The notes: generated from the sequence alone by a model not told the origin. Counted from the first letter of the stretch, positions 1-23,276 are shown. The stretch: 64,000 nt of DNA from Pseudomonas fluorescens (GCF_002022275.1 NZ_MSDF01000058.1:92600-156599), one strand, 5' to 3'. Program-made: numbers and translations.

Positions 1-12118
<12,118 letters not shown>

Positions 12119-12132
12119 GCCATAGCCCTCAA

Positions 12133-15100
12133 TTAAGAAATGAGTTTCTCAAGATCATTGGCTGATAGACGTTTGAGGGCCTCCAGAGATTTAGTCAGTT
12201 CATCCTGCAAGGGCTGTAAATCGCCCTGCAGCCCCTGCAGCTCATCACAGAAACCCTGCAGGTTGTCGGTGGTGAACAGCACTTTAAGTGGCACTTCCAG
12301 GTTCAATTGCTCGCGAATACGCATCACCACCTGGGTCGCCAGCAACGAATGGCCGCCGAGGGCGAAGAAGTTGTCATGGCGCCCTACGCGTTCAACCTCC
12401 AGCACCGCCTGCCAAATGCCCGCCACATCGCTTTCAAGCTCGCCTTGTGGGGCCACAAAAGCCTGCTGCATCAGGCTGGCGTCCGGCTCGGGCAACGCCT
12501 TGCGGTCCAGTTTGCCGTTTGCCGTCAGTGGCATTTGCTCCAGCAATACCCAATGTGCAGGCACCATGTAGTCCGGCAGGTCGGCTTTCAGCGCTGCGCG
12601 CAGTTCATCACGCCAAAACGCGAGGTCATCCACCGGCATGCGCGGCACCACGTAGCCCACCAACTGCGTACCGCCGGCGCCTTCCCGCGCCAGCACGACG
12701 GCCTCCCGCACGACAGTCTGGGCCAACAGGCGCGCCTCAATTTCGCCCAACTCGATGCGAAATCCACGCACCTTGACCTGGTGGTCGATACGCCCCACGT
12801 AGTCGATCACACCGTCGGCGCGGTAGCGCGCCAGGTCGCCGGTGCGGTACAGGCGCCCGCCGTCGGCGCCGAACGGGTCCGGTACAAAGCGCGTACTGGT
12901 GAGGTCGGCACGGTTCAGGTAGCCCCGCGCCAAACCCGCGCGCCCCACGTAAAGCTCGCCAATGCAGCCCCGGGCGACCGGATTCAGTTCGGCATCCAGC
13001 ACGTACCAGGACAGGTCCGCAATCGCCACACCAATCGGGCTGGACGCCCCTTGCTCAAGGTCGGCCAGCGACAGCGGGCGGTACGTCACGTGCACCGTGG
13101 TTTCGGTAATCCCGTACATGTTGATCAAGCGTGGCGCCGCATCGCCAAAGCGTTCGAACCAGGGACGCAGGCTGCTCACCTCCAGGGCCTCACCGCCAAA
13201 CACGACGTACCGCAGCGACGTCGCTTGCGGCGCGGCACAGGCCTCTTGCATCAATTGCTTGAAGGCCGACGGCGTCTGGTTCAGCACCGTGACCTGTTGC
13301 GCTTGCAGCAAATGCAGAAACGCTTGTGGCGAGCGGCTGACCTCCTGCGGCACGATCACCAGGCGCCCGCCGTAGAGCAACGCGCCGAAGATCTCCCACA
13401 CCGAAAAGTCGAACGCGTAGGAGTGGAACAGCGTCCAGCAGTCCTGCGGACCAAATTCAAACCAGCCCTGGGTGGCCTCGAACAAACGCAGCACATTGCG
13501 ATGTGGCAACAGCGTGCCTTTGGGTTTGCCGGTGGAGCCTGAGGTGTAGATCACGTAGGCGAGGTTATCCGGCCCAACATTGACCTGCGGGTTGTGCTCG
13601 GCGCCAGCCTGCGCGCCGTCGATCAACAGGCTGTCAACGCCCTGGGGAACCGGCAGGTGTGCCTGGGTCAACAGCAGGCTCAGGCCGCTGTCCTGGATCA
13701 TGAACTGCAAGCGCTCTTGCGGGTACGCCGGGTCAAGCGGCACGTAGGCTGCGCCGGCCTTGAGAATCGCCAGCAAGCCCACCAGCATGTCGAACGAACG
13801 CTCCACCGCCAGACCCACCCGAACTTCCGGGCCAACACCCCGCGCAATCAGCGTGTGGGCCAGGCGATTGGCGCGCCGGTTCAGGTCGCCATAGCTCATG
13901 CGCTGGCCTTCAAACACCAGCGCGACCGCGTCCGGCGCTTTCGCCGCTTGCGCTTCGATCAGTTGATGAATCGCGGCGGTTTGCGGGTAATCCACCGGTT
14001 CGCCATTCCACTGCTGCAGCGTGCGCTCGCGCTCATCGTCGGCCAGCATCGGCAATGCGGCGAGGCGTGCCTGCGGCTGCGCGACAATGCCTTGCAGCAA
14101 AGCCTGCCAATGGTGCGCCATGCGCTCGATGGTCGAGCGCTCGAACAGGTCGGTGGCGTAGGTCAACGAAGCAGCCAGACCGTGCTCGGTCTGCGTGGTG
14201 TCCAGCACCAGATCGAATTGCGCCGTGCCGCTGTCCCACGCCAAACCTTCAATCTGCAGCCCCGGCAATTCAACGGTGCGACGCTCGGCGCCCTGATGGT
14301 TGAACAGCACTTGGAACAACGGGCTGTAGCCGAGGTTGCGTTCCGGCGCCAGCGCTTCCACCAGCTGTTCGAACGGCAAATCCTGATGAGCCTGGGCCCC
14401 CACGGCAGCGGCCTTGACCTGGGCCAATAACTGGTTGAACGGCAGGCTCCCATGCACGTCGGCACGCAGCACTTGAGTGTTGACGAAGAAGCCCAGCAAC
14501 CCTTCGGTTTCGATCCGGTTGCGGTTGGCGATCGGCACGCCGACGCGCACGTCCTGCTGGCCGCTGTAGCGGTGCAACAAGGTCTGGAACGACGCCAGCA
14601 GGAGCATGAACACGGTCACGCCCTCACGCCGGGCAACCTCGTGCAGCTCGGCGGTGAGTGCCGCCGCCACGGTGAAGTCCAGGCGCGCCCCCTTGAAGCT
14701 TTGCTGCGCCGGGCGCGGGCGGTCAAACGGCAACTCCAGCACCGGTTGCTCGCCAGCCAGTTGAGCGGTCCAGTAATTCAACTGTCGCTCACGCTCGCCC
14801 TGCTCCAGCCATTGCCGCTGCCATACCGCATAGTCGGCGTACTGCAGCGGCAAGTCGGCCAATGCCACGTCTCGTCCGAGGCTGAACCCCTGGTACAACG
14901 CAAACAGCTCATCGACCAGCCGTTGCATTGACCAGCCATCGGAAACGATATGGTGCTGGGTGATAACCAGCACGTGAGCCTCGGCGCCCACCGACAACAG
15001 GTCGACGCGCAGTAACGGCCCATTGACCAGATCAAATGGCCGGCGTACCTGGGTTTCCACCCACGCCTGAAGGTCTTGCCCGGCCGCTGCAGAGTGACGC

Positions 15101-18100
15101 TCGACCGATACCGGCCGCGTCGGGTGAATCACCTGCAGCGTTTGCGCGCCCTGTTGCACAAAGGTCGTGCGCAGCGGCTCATGACGCTCAACCACACGGT
15201 CAAAGGCCCGTTGCAACGCGTCGATATCCAGCGCGCCCTCTATACGCAATGCAGCGGGCACGTTGTAGGCGGCGCTGTGCGGGTCGAGTTGCCAGAGAAA
15301 CCACTGGCGCTCCTGGGCAAACGATAACGCTAGCGGTTGCGCACGCTCCTGGGCCAGCATCGGCACCTCGGGCACTTGTTGCAGATCGCTGCAGGCCTGG
15401 GCAAACCCGAGAAGCGTCGGTTGCTCGAACAGCGCACGCAACGGCACATCCAGGCCCAGCACGTGACGCACCCGTGAAATCACTTGAGTCGCCAGCAGCG
15501 AGTGACCGCCGCGCTCGAAGAAATGATCATTCAAACCCACTGCGTCAACCTGCAGCACGTTTTGCCAGATGGCGGCCAACTGGATTTGCAGCGAGCTTTG
15601 CGCCGCTACATACGCCACCTGACCTTGATTGATCGTCGGCTGCGGCAGTGCGCGGCGGTCGAGCTTGCCGTTATTGTTGAGGGGCAAGGCCTCAAGCATC
15701 ACCCAGTGGGCAGGCACCATGTAGTCCGGCAAGGACTGGCGCAACACCGCCGCCAAGGCTTGCGCTTCCAGAGCTGCGGACTGCGCCACGACATACGCGA
15801 CCAACTGCGCGCCGGTGGGCCCCTCCAGCGCGATCACAGCCGCCTCGCGCACCTGAGGCAGGGCTTGCAGGCAGGTTTCGATTTCGCCCATCTCGATGCG
15901 GAACCCGCGGATCTTCACCTGGTGGTCAATACGGCCCACGTACTCCAGCGCCGCCTTTTCGTTGTAGCGAGCGAGGTCACCACTGCGATAGAGCCGCGCG
16001 CCCGGCACGCCGCAGAACGGATCAGGCAGGAAGCGTTCGGCGGTCAGCGCCGGGCGATCGAAATAGCCCTGGGCCAGGCCCGCCGAAGCCCCGATACACA
16101 GCTCACCGACGCCACAGGTCGGCAGCAATTCAAACGCGCTGTCGAGCACATACAGCGCGCGCCCTTCAATCGCCCGGCCGATCGGCATGCCATAAGCGTC
16201 GTTGGCGTCCGCTCGCTGGCAGTCATGCACGCTGGACACGACGGTGGCTTCGGTCGGGCCATAGGTATTGAGCAAACGCACCTTGCCGAGCCCGGCCTCA
16301 TGCCAGGCGCGCACACCTTCCACCGCCATGGCTTCACCGCCCACATGCACCTGGCGCAGGTCGCCCAGGGCGCGCCCGTCGACGGCACACTCCTTGGCCA
16401 GCAAATACCAATAGGCCGCGGGCAAGTCGGCCAGCGTGACGCCGTGCTCAACGATCTCCCGCGCCAGCAGCCCGGCGTCCCACAACTCGTCACCGCGCAT
16501 GATCAGCGCTGCACCAACGCACAGGGGTGGGTAGCACTGCTCGACAAAGCCGTCGAAGCTGAAGGTCGCGAACTGCAACACCCGGTCGGCGGGCGTGAGC
16601 GCACTGTAATCTGCCGCCGTGTCGCAAAACTGGTCGAGGGCGGCATGGTCGATGGCCACGCCTTTGGGCTGACCGGTGGAGCCGGAGGTGTAGATCACAT
16701 AGGCCAGGTCGCCGGGGGCGGCCCGGTTTGGCGGGTTGGTCGCCGGGTAGCCCGCCAGCTCTTCGCCGCGCGCGCTGAAGTCCACGCGAGTCAGCCCCTG
16801 AGGCAAAGGCAGGTCGGCGAGCAAACCGGTTTCACTGAGCAACAGGTTCAAGCGGCTGTCCGCCAGCATGTAGCCCAGCCGTTCGGTCGGGTATTTCGGG
16901 TCGAGCGGTACGTAGGCAGCGCCGCTTTTAAGGACCGCCAGCAGGCTGACGATCAATTGCGGCCCGCGCCGGGACGCCAGGCCCACACGCTGGCCCGGGC
17001 CTACGCCGAGCTCCAGCAGGCGATGAGCCAGGCGGTTGGCGCGCGCATTGAGTTCGGCGTAGTCAAGGCGTTCATTGCCCGCCTGTACCGCGAGAGCGCC
17101 AGGGGTGGCCTGGGCCTGAGCGGCGATACGCTCATGCACACGCACCTGCCGCAGAGCCGTGCAAGGGGATTGGCTGACCGCAAGCAGCGTGCGTTGCGTA
17201 CCGTCATCCAGCAATTGCAGATTGCCGAGCGCCACCTGCGCATCCGCTACCAGTTGCGCCAGCAGGTGCTGCAGGTTGGCACTCAACTGCGCGACCTGTG
17301 GCGCGCTGAAGCGCGCACGGTCGTAACTGAATTCCAGGCGCAGGCTGGCACCCAGCTCGATGCCCAGGGTCAGCGGGTAATGGGTGCGCTCATGGTTGTG
17401 CATCTTGCCGAAGGTCAGCCCGGCGGGCGCGCCTCCCTTGAGCGCCTCGGCCACCGGGAAGTTTTCAAACACCAGCAAGGTGTCGAACAGCGCCGCGCCT
17501 TGCTGGCCGGCCCAACCCTGGATGTCGTAGAGCGGTGTGTGTTCATGCTCGCGCAGGCTGAGGTTGAGGGCTTGCAGCTCAACGAGCCAGTCGGCCGCCA
17601 ACTGAGCGGGCGAGGCCGCGCTGATGATCGGCAATGTGTTGATGAACAGCCCCAGTTGCTGCTCGATGCCCGGCAGTGGCGCTGAACGCCCGGCGACGGT
17701 GGCGCCAAAAGCTACGCAATCCTGGCCGGTGTAGCGTTGCAGCAGGAGGCTCCAGGCACCTTGCAGCACGGTGTTCAGGGTGACTTTATGCTGACGGGCG
17801 CACTCGCCGAGGGTGCGGGTGAACACGCTGTCCAGCGTCACGTGATGGTCAGCCATGCCCACGCCGTCAACTGGCGCGCGCAATGCTTCAGCCAGCAAGG
17901 TCGGCGCTTGCAGCGGTGCCAGGGCGCTCTTCCAGAACACCTCGCCCGACGCTTGTTGTTGCAGCCAACCGAGGTAATCACGGAACTGCCCCAACGGCGC
18001 CGGCAGCCCAAGACCGGCGTAATGGGAGATGACTTCGCCGAGCAACTGGGCGTTACTCCAGCCATCCATCAGGATGTGATGGCTGGTGAAGATCATGTGC

Positions 18101-21100
18101 CAGGTGGCGCCCGTGGCGCGCACCAGCATCAGGCGAAACAGCGGTGCCGTATTGAGTTCGAAGCCGCGCTCACGCTCGGCGTCGGCCAGGGCGTCGAAGT
18201 CGGCGGCCGGGTCCTCGATCACTTGCAGCTGCAAGTCAATCTGGCGGTGGATCACCTGATGGGCGCCGTCCAGGCCCTGCCAATGGAAGCTGCTGCGCAG
18301 GATGTCATGCCGGTCCAGGGCGGCCTGCCAGGCACGCCCGAAGTTCAGCAGGTCGAGCCCATCAATGTCCAGGCGTAACTGGTTGATGTAGGCCTGAGCC
18401 TCGGGCTCATACAGCGTGTGGAACAGCATGCCTTGCTGCATCGGTGACAGCGGGTAGAGATCGGCAATGGCCGGGCCAGGCACCGGCAAATCGTCCAATT
18501 GCTGCTGGGTCAGACGCGCCAACGGGAAGTCAGACGGCGTCACCTGCCCGGCGGGCGTGGCGCAGCAGTGCCGGATCAGCGCCTTGAGTTCGGCCGTGTA
18601 CTCATCCGCCAGGCGCTGGATGGTCGAGGCCTGGAACATCTCGCAACTGAACCCCCATTGCAGCGACAACTCACCGCCATACACCTGCCCTTCGACTGTC
18701 AGCCAGTTGGCCAATGGCGCTTGCGGGTCCTGTGCCTGGCCGCTGCCTTGGGTGGCCGGAACAAACAGCGCCGACTCATTGAACTGACGGTCGAACTGGC
18801 CGAGGTAATTGAAGGTGATGCGCGGCGGGGCCAGACCTTCAAGGGTTTCGCGCACTTCGGGCGCAGCCAGGTAACGCAGCAGGCCGTAGCCCAGGCCCTT
18901 GTCGGGCACCGCGCGCAGCTGCTCCTTGATCGATTTGATCGCCGTCGACAGCTCGCCATTCGCTTGCAATCGGACCGGGAACAGGCTGGTAAACCAGCCG
19001 ACGGTACGGGTCAGGTCGAGCGCGTCGAACAGGTCTTCGCGGCCATGTCCTTCGAGCTCGATCAACGCGGCTGCCTGCCCGCTCCAGCGGCAGACCACGC
19101 GGGCCAGCGCCGTCAGCAGCAGGTCGTTGACCTGAGTGCGGTACGCCGCCGGGGCGTCTTGCAGCAACTGGCGGGTCAGCTCGGCGTCGAGACGAGTTTC
19201 GAGCTTGCGGCCCAAATGGTTGTGCAACGCGCCCTCGAGGTTGTCACACGGCAGCTCGAAGTCGACGGACTGCGCCTGCCAATACGGCAGTTGTGCGTTG
19301 AGGGTGTGTGCATGGTCTTGCAGGTGTTGCGCCCAGTGCTGATAGGCGCTGGTCCGGGCCGGCAAAGGCGCCTGCCGATACGCCTGTTGCAGGTCTTCCA
19401 GCAGAATGCGCCACGAGACGCCGTCCACGACCAAGTGATGCACCACCAGCAGCAAACGCTGGGTGCCATCGGCCATGGCAACCAGAGCGGCGCGCAGCAA
19501 CGGGCCTTGCGCCAGGTCGAGGCTGCGCTGAGCCTCATCACACAGTGCGGCGAGCTCGGTGTCGTCGGTTGCCTGGGACTGCCACAGTGCGGCCTCGGTG
19601 ACAGGCGCCGCATGGGCTTGCTGCCACTCGCCCGCCTGCTGCACAAACCGCAGGCGCAGGGCGTCGTGCCTGTTGATCAACTGCGTCAGCGCCGCTTCCA
19701 GGCGCACGGGTTCCAGGACCTCACGCGGGGTCAGCAACAGCGATTGGTTCCAGTGGTGACGCGCAGGTATCGCCTGGGCAAAAAAGCGCTGCTGCACCGG
19801 CGTCAGAATCACTTCGCCGCTGACCGGGCCTTGATCGATCACGCTGGCCTGCTCACAGGTTGCGACCAGGGCCAGACTGCGGATGTTCTGGTACTGAAAC
19901 AGGTCGCGCGGGCTCAGCCGGATGCCCGCCTGGCGGGCGCGGCTGACCACCTGAATGGAGATGATCGAATCACCCCCCAGCTCGAAAAAGTTGTCTTCCA
20001 GGCCGACGTGTTCGACGCCGAGCACATCGCTCCAGATCGTCGCCAAGGCTTTTTGCAGGTCATTTTCCGGCGCGACAAACGCCTGTTGCGGCGTTGCGTC
20101 CGGCAAGGGCAAGGCTTTGCGGTCGAGCTTGCCGTTTGCCGTGACGGGCAACCTTGCCAACGTAACCCAGTGCGTCGGCACCATGTAGTCCGGCAAGCTC
20201 TTGAGCAGCCAGGCTTTGAGGTCCGCGGGTGCATCGCTTTCGAGCACCAGGTAGGCGACCAACTGTTTGCCGCCCTGCACCAACACCACGGCCTCACGCA
20301 CCGTCGGATGCTGCATCAGCCGCGTCTCTATTTCGCCCAGCTCAATGCGCAAGCCGCGCAGCTTGACCTGATGATCGAGGCGACCGAGGTATTCAATCAC
20401 GCCGTCGGCTCGCTGGCAGACGCGGTCACCGGTGCGGTACAGGCGCTCACTCGCCAAAAAGGGGCTCGGCACAAAGCGCTCGGCGGTCAGTGCCGGGCGG
20501 CGGTGGTAGCTGCGAGCCAGGCCGGTGCCGCCAAGGTACAGCTCGCCGGACACGCCAGCGGGCACCGGGTTGAGTTGGGCGTCGAGCACGTAGGTGACGA
20601 GGTTGGCGATCGGCCGACCGATGGGCACGCTGTCGGCACCTTCGTCGATGCAGGTCCAGTGGGTCACGTCGATCGCGGCTTCGGTCGGGCCGTAGAGGTT
20701 GTACAACCCGGCGCCCGGCAACTTGGCGAACACCTGCCGTTGCGCGTCCAGCGGCAAGGCTTCGCCGCTGCACACGATGCGCTTGAGGCCCGTGCAGGCG
20801 TGCACGCCCGGCTCGTGAATAAACGCCTGGAGCATCGACGGTACGAAGTGCAACGTGGTGATGGCGTGACGGCCAATGGTCTCGATCAGGCGCGCCGGTT
20901 CACGGTGTTCGCCTGGTGCTGCGACGACCAGACGTGCGCCGGTCATCAACGGCCAGAAGAACTCCCACACCGACACGTCAAAGCTGAACGGGGTTTTCTG
21001 CAACACGGCGTCGCCGGCATCCAGGCTGTAAGCCTGCTGCATCCAGCACAGGCGATTGACCAGCGCACGATGGCTGTTGCCGGCGCCCTTGGGTTTGCCG

Positions 21101-23097
21101 GTGGAGCCGGAGGTGTAAATCACGTAGGCCAGGTTGAGCGCGTGAACCTCAACAGCGGGCGGCTGCGTACTGTAGCGGTCGAGCCAATCGGGTGAGGCGT
21201 CCAGGGCGATGACGGTATGGGCGCCCACCGGCAGCGACCCCAGCAGGCTTTGCTGGGTCAGCAGCAGTTGAATGCCGCTGTCTTCGATCATGTAGGCCAG
21301 GCGGTCCCAGGGGTATTCAGGGTCCAGCGGTACGTAGGCGCCGCCGGCCTTGAGAATAGCCAACAGGCCCACCACCATTTCGATGGAGCGCTCGATACAG
21401 ACACCCACCAATACGTCCGGCCCGACGCCCTTCTCACCCAGGGCGTGGGCCAGCTGATTGGCGCGGCCGTCGAGTTGGGCATAGCTCAAGGTGGTGGCGC
21501 CGAACACCAGCGCCGGCGCATTCGGCGTGCGCTGCACTTGCTCTTCGATCAACTGATGGATGCCGCGCTCGGTCGGATAAGGTTCGGCAGTCCTGTTCCA
21601 GTCGTGCACCCATACACGCTGTTCGTCGACACCCAGCATCGGCAATTCGCCGACACGCTGTTCGCCATCGCCAACCATGGCGTGCAACAGGCTGATCCAG
21701 TGCCTGGCCATGCGCTCGATGGAGGGCGCATCGAACAGGTCGTTCGCGTAAGTCAGCGCGGCGTGCAGGGTGCCGGATTTCTCGTAGGTGTCCAGGGTCA
21801 GGTCAAATTGGGTGGTACGGGCGTGCCATTCCACCAGGGCGAGTTTCAGGCCGGAGGCGGTGCTGACGGAGGCGATGTCCGCTACCACCGGCTGGTGGTT
21901 GTACATCACCTGGAACAGCGGTGTATGACTGAGGCTGCGCTCGACTTTCAGCGCCTCCACCAAACGTTCAAACGGCAATTCCTGATGGGCCTGGGCGCCA
22001 AGGGCGTGCTCCTTGATGCCTTGCAGCAACTCGGCAATCCGCGTTTGCCCGGTGAGCTCGGTGCGCAAGACTTGAGTGTTGACGAAGAAGCCGATCAGCC
22101 CCTCGACCTCACTGCGATTGCGGTTGGCGATGGGTACGCCGATACGGATATCGCCCTGCCCGGTGTAGCGATGCAACAACACGTTGAACGCGCCAAGCAG
22201 CAGCATGAATAACGTCACATTGTGCTTTTGCGCACAGCTGCGCAGTTGCGCGGCCAACGCCGAGTCGATCGCGAAGGTGTGCCGCGTGCCTTGATAGCTG
22301 GGCATGGCCGGGCGCGGGCGATCAGTTGGCAACTCCAGCACCGGGTGCTCATCGCCCAGGCGTGCCTGCCAGTACTCCAGCTGACGCGCCTGCTCACCCG
22401 CCTCCAGCCAACGGCGCTGCCACAGGGCGTAGTCGCTGTACTGGATCGGCAGCGCTGCCAGTTGCGGTGCCTCATTGCGCTCATGGGCGTCGTAAAAACG
22501 GATGAACTCGTCGATCAGCACGTTCATCGACCAGCCATCGGAGACGATGTGGTGCAGGGTCAGCAGCAAGACGTGCTCCTGATCATCGAGCTTGAGCAAC
22601 TGCACACGCAGCAGCGGGCCGTGTTCCAGGTCAAAGGGCTGCAGCGATTGACGGGTGGCGGCTTCGATGACGGCCCGCTCGCGTTCGAAGGGGGCCAAGG
22701 CGCTCAAGTCCAGTCTATCGATTGCCAATGAAGGATCGGCGGCGACTTGCGCCAGGCGGTCGTCTGCCTGGCGCTGGAACACGGTGCGCAGGGTTTCATG
22801 GCGCGCCACCAAGCTGGCGAAGGCTTGCTCCATCGCACCGAGGGTCAGCGCCCCCGTGAGTCGCACCGCGCCCGGCAAGTTGTAGGCGCCGCTGGCCGGG
22901 TCCAGTTGCCAGAGAAACCACATGCGTTGCTGTGCGTAGGACAACGCCTGGCGATCCTCCACCTCGACCCCTGCCGGAATCGGAAACCTTGAAAAATCCA
23001 CCCCTTCTTTCTGCAAGGCTTGCAGGAACAAATGGCGTTTTTCCAGGGGCAACCCGATAAACCGGCGAGCAAGTTTCAAGGAGTCTTCAGCATTCAT
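12133..23097 (-). CDS. pvdI: Pyoverdine side-chain non-ribosomal peptide synthetase, PvdI-like, three modules
   Basis: Complete 3654-residue NRPS. I start it at ATG 23097 (MNAEDSLKLARRFIGLP), the conserved PvdI N-terminus; the open frame runs 11 codons further upstream. Domains by residue: C1 50-490, A1 515-1000, T1 near 1043 (LGGDS), E1 1095-1535, C2 1545-1975, A2 1995-2490, T2 near 2530 (GGHS), C3 2585-3020, A3 3045-3545, T3 3560-3630, then a leucine-rich tail that may dock on the next enzyme. Pocket residues: A1 D-V-W-H-V-S-L-I-D (Ser), A2 D-G-E-D-H-G-T-V-V (Lys in pyoverdine enzymes), A3 D-F-W-N-V-G-M-V-H (Thr). E1 makes the serine D. There is no thioesterase, so the chain must pass on, presumably to the synthetase 14 nt downstream. 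PvdI of P. aeruginosa has four modules, so this is a shorter arrangement. Expression should be iron-regulated through PvdS. Confidence 0.94.
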   Translation of the reverse strand: MNAEDSLKLARRFIGLPLEKRHLFLQALQKEGVDFSRFPIPAGVEVEDRQALSYAQQRMWFLWQLDPASGAYNLPGAVRLTGALTLGAMEQAFASLVARHETLRTVFQRQADDRLAQVAADPSLAIDRLDLSALAPFERERAVIEAATRQSLQPFDLEHGPLLRVQLLKLDDQEHVLLLTLHHIVSDGWSMNVLIDEFIRFYDAHERNEAPQLAALPIQYSDYALWQRRWLEAGEQARQLEYWQARLGDEHPVLELPTDRPRPAMPSYQGTRHTFAIDSALAAQLRSCAQKHNVTLFMLLLGAFNVLLHRYTGQGDIRIGVPIANRNRSEVEGLIGFFVNTQVLRTELTGQTRIAELLQGIKEHALGAQAHQELPFERLVEALKVERSLSHTPLFQVMYNHQPVVADIASVSTASGLKLALVEWHARTTQFDLTLDTYEKSGTLHAALTYANDLFDAPSIERMARHWISLLHAMVGDGEQRVGELPMLGVDEQRVWVHDWNRTAEPYPTERGIHQLIEEQVQRTPNAPALVFGATTLSYAQLDGRANQLAHALGEKGVGPDVLVGVCIERSIEMVVGLLAILKAGGAYVPLDPEYPWDRLAYMIEDSGIQLLLTQQSLLGSLPVGAHTVIALDASPDWLDRYSTQPPAVEVHALNLAYVIYTSGSTGKPKGAGNSHRALVNRLCWMQQAYSLDAGDAVLQKTPFSFDVSVWEFFWPLMTGARLVVAAPGEHREPARLIETIGRHAITTLHFVPSMLQAFIHEPGVHACTGLKRIVCSGEALPLDAQRQVFAKLPGAGLYNLYGPTEAAIDVTHWTCIDEGADSVPIGRPIANLVTYVLDAQLNPVPAGVSGELYLGGTGLARSYHRRPALTAERFVPSPFLASERLYRTGDRVCQRADGVIEYLGRLDHQVKLRGLRIELGEIETRLMQHPTVREAVVLVQGGKQLVAYLVLESDAPADLKAWLLKSLPDYMVPTHWVTLARLPVTANGKLDRKALPLPDATPQQAFVAPENDLQKALATIWSDVLGVEHVGLEDNFFELGGDSIISIQVVSRARQAGIRLSPRDLFQYQNIRSLALVATCEQASVIDQGPVSGEVILTPVQQRFFAQAIPARHHWNQSLLLTPREVLEPVRLEAALTQLINRHDALRLRFVQQAGEWQQAHAAPVTEAALWQSQATDDTELAALCDEAQRSLDLAQGPLLRAALVAMADGTQRLLLVVHHLVVDGVSWRILLEDLQQAYRQAPLPARTSAYQHWAQHLQDHAHTLNAQLPYWQAQSVDFELPCDNLEGALHNHLGRKLETRLDAELTRQLLQDAPAAYRTQVNDLLLTALARVVCRWSGQAAALIELEGHGREDLFDALDLTRTVGWFTSLFPVRLQANGELSTAIKSIKEQLRAVPDKGLGYGLLRYLAAPEVRETLEGLAPPRITFNYLGQFDRQFNESALFVPATQGSGQAQDPQAPLANWLTVEGQVYGGELSLQWGFSCEMFQASTIQRLADEYTAELKALIRHCCATPAGQVTPSDFPLARLTQQQLDDLPVPGPAIADLYPLSPMQQGMLFHTLYEPEAQAYINQLRLDIDGLDLLNFGRAWQAALDRHDILRSSFHWQGLDGAHQVIHRQIDLQLQVIEDPAADFDALADAERERGFELNTAPLFRLMLVRATGATWHMIFTSHHILMDGWSNAQLLGEVISHYAGLGLPAPLGQFRDYLGWLQQQASGEVFWKSALAPLQAPTLLAEALRAPVDGVGMADHHVTLDSVFTRTLGECARQHKVTLNTVLQGAWSLLLQRYTGQDCVAFGATVAGRSAPLPGIEQQLGLFINTLPIISAASPAQLAADWLVELQALNLSLREHEHTPLYDIQGWAGQQGAALFDTLLVFENFPVAEALKGGAPAGLTFGKMHNHERTHYPLTLGIELGASLRLEFSYDRARFSAPQVAQLSANLQHLLAQLVADAQVALGNLQLLDDGTQRTLLAVSQSPCTALRQVRVHERIAAQAQATPGALAVQAGNERLDYAELNARANRLAHRLLELGVGPGQRVGLASRRGPQLIVSLLAVLKSGAAYVPLDPKYPTERLGYMLADSRLNLLLSETGLLADLPLPQGLTRVDFSARGEELAGYPATNPPNRAAPGDLAYVIYTSGSTGQPKGVAIDHAALDQFCDTAADYSALTPADRVLQFATFSFDGFVEQCYPPLCVGAALIMRGDELWDAGLLAREIVEHGVTLADLPAAYWYLLAKECAVDGRALGDLRQVHVGGEAMAVEGVRAWHEAGLGKVRLLNTYGPTEATVVSSVHDCQRADANDAYGMPIGRAIEGRALYVLDSAFELLPTCGVGELCIGASAGLAQGYFDRPALTAERFLPDPFCGVPGARLYRSGDLARYNEKAALEYVGRIDHQVKIRGFRIEMGEIETCLQALPQVREAAVIALEGPTGAQLVAYVVAQSAALEAQALAAVLRQSLPDYMVPAHWVMLEALPLNNNGKLDRRALPQPTINQGQVAYVAAQSSLQIQLAAIWQNVLQVDAVGLNDHFFERGGHSLLATQVISRVRHVLGLDVPLRALFEQPTLLGFAQACSDLQQVPEVPMLAQERAQPLALSFAQERQWFLWQLDPHSAAYNVPAALRIEGALDIDALQRAFDRVVERHEPLRTTFVQQGAQTLQVIHPTRPVSVERHSAAAGQDLQAWVETQVRRPFDLVNGPLLRVDLLSVGAEAHVLVITQHHIVSDGWSMQRLVDELFALYQGFSLGRDVALADLPLQYADYAVWQRQWLEQGERERQLNYWTAQLAGEQPVLELPFDRPRPAQQSFKGARLDFTVAAALTAELHEVARREGVTVFMLLLASFQTLLHRYSGQQDVRVGVPIANRNRIETEGLLGFFVNTQVLRADVHGSLPFNQLLAQVKAAAVGAQAHQDLPFEQLVEALAPERNLGYSPLFQVLFNHQGAERRTVELPGLQIEGLAWDSGTAQFDLVLDTTQTEHGLAASLTYATDLFERSTIERMAHHWQALLQGIVAQPQARLAALPMLADDERERTLQQWNGEPVDYPQTAAIHQLIEAQAAKAPDAVALVFEGQRMSYGDLNRRANRLAHTLIARGVGPEVRVGLAVERSFDMLVGLLAILKAGAAYVPLDPAYPQERLQFMIQDSGLSLLLTQAHLPVPQGVDSLLIDGAQAGAEHNPQVNVGPDNLAYVIYTSGSTGKPKGTLLPHRNVLRLFEATQGWFEFGPQDCWTLFHSYAFDFSVWEIFGALLYGGRLVIVPQEVSRSPQAFLHLLQAQQVTVLNQTPSAFKQLMQEACAAPQATSLRYVVFGGEALEVSSLRPWFERFGDAAPRLINMYGITETTVHVTYRPLSLADLEQGASSPIGVAIADLSWYVLDAELNPVARGCIGELYVGRAGLARGYLNRADLTSTRFVPDPFGADGGRLYRTGDLARYRADGVIDYVGRIDHQVKVRGFRIELGEIEARLLAQTVVREAVVLAREGAGGTQLVGYVVPRMPVDDLAFWRDELRAALKADLPDYMVPAHWVLLEQMPLTANGKLDRKALPEPDASLMQQAFVAPQGELESDVAGIWQAVLEVERVGRHDNFFALGGHSLLATQVVMRIREQLNLEVPLKVLFTTDNLQGFCDELQGLQGDLQPLQDELTKSLEALKRLSANDLEKLIS

Positions 23098-23152
23098 TTG
23101 GTGAGGTCCGGAGCAATAGGCAGGAAGCACAAAGGCACGTCGTCCCTATAAA

Positions 23153-23175
23153 ACGAACCGGGGAGGGAAAAATTA
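23153..23175 (-). promoter_or_regulatory. Candidate PvdS (iron-starvation sigma factor) promoter for pvdI
   Basis: On the minus strand a TAATT (23175-23171) is followed after 15 nt by CGT (23155-23153), about 55 nt before the pvdI ATG. The reported consensus is TAAAT, 16-17 nt, CGT, so this has one mismatch and a slightly short spacer. A perfect TAAAT lies at 23287-23283, but its nearest CGT is 21 nt away. Weak call. Confidence 0.35.
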
Positions 23176-23276
23176 GCGAGGGATGGGAGGCGCGAAGCGA
23201 GGTGTCATCAAGGGTTACATCAATCCCAGGAAAGACTCGCCCACACACGCTAGGATTGACGGACACCACTTTTTGC

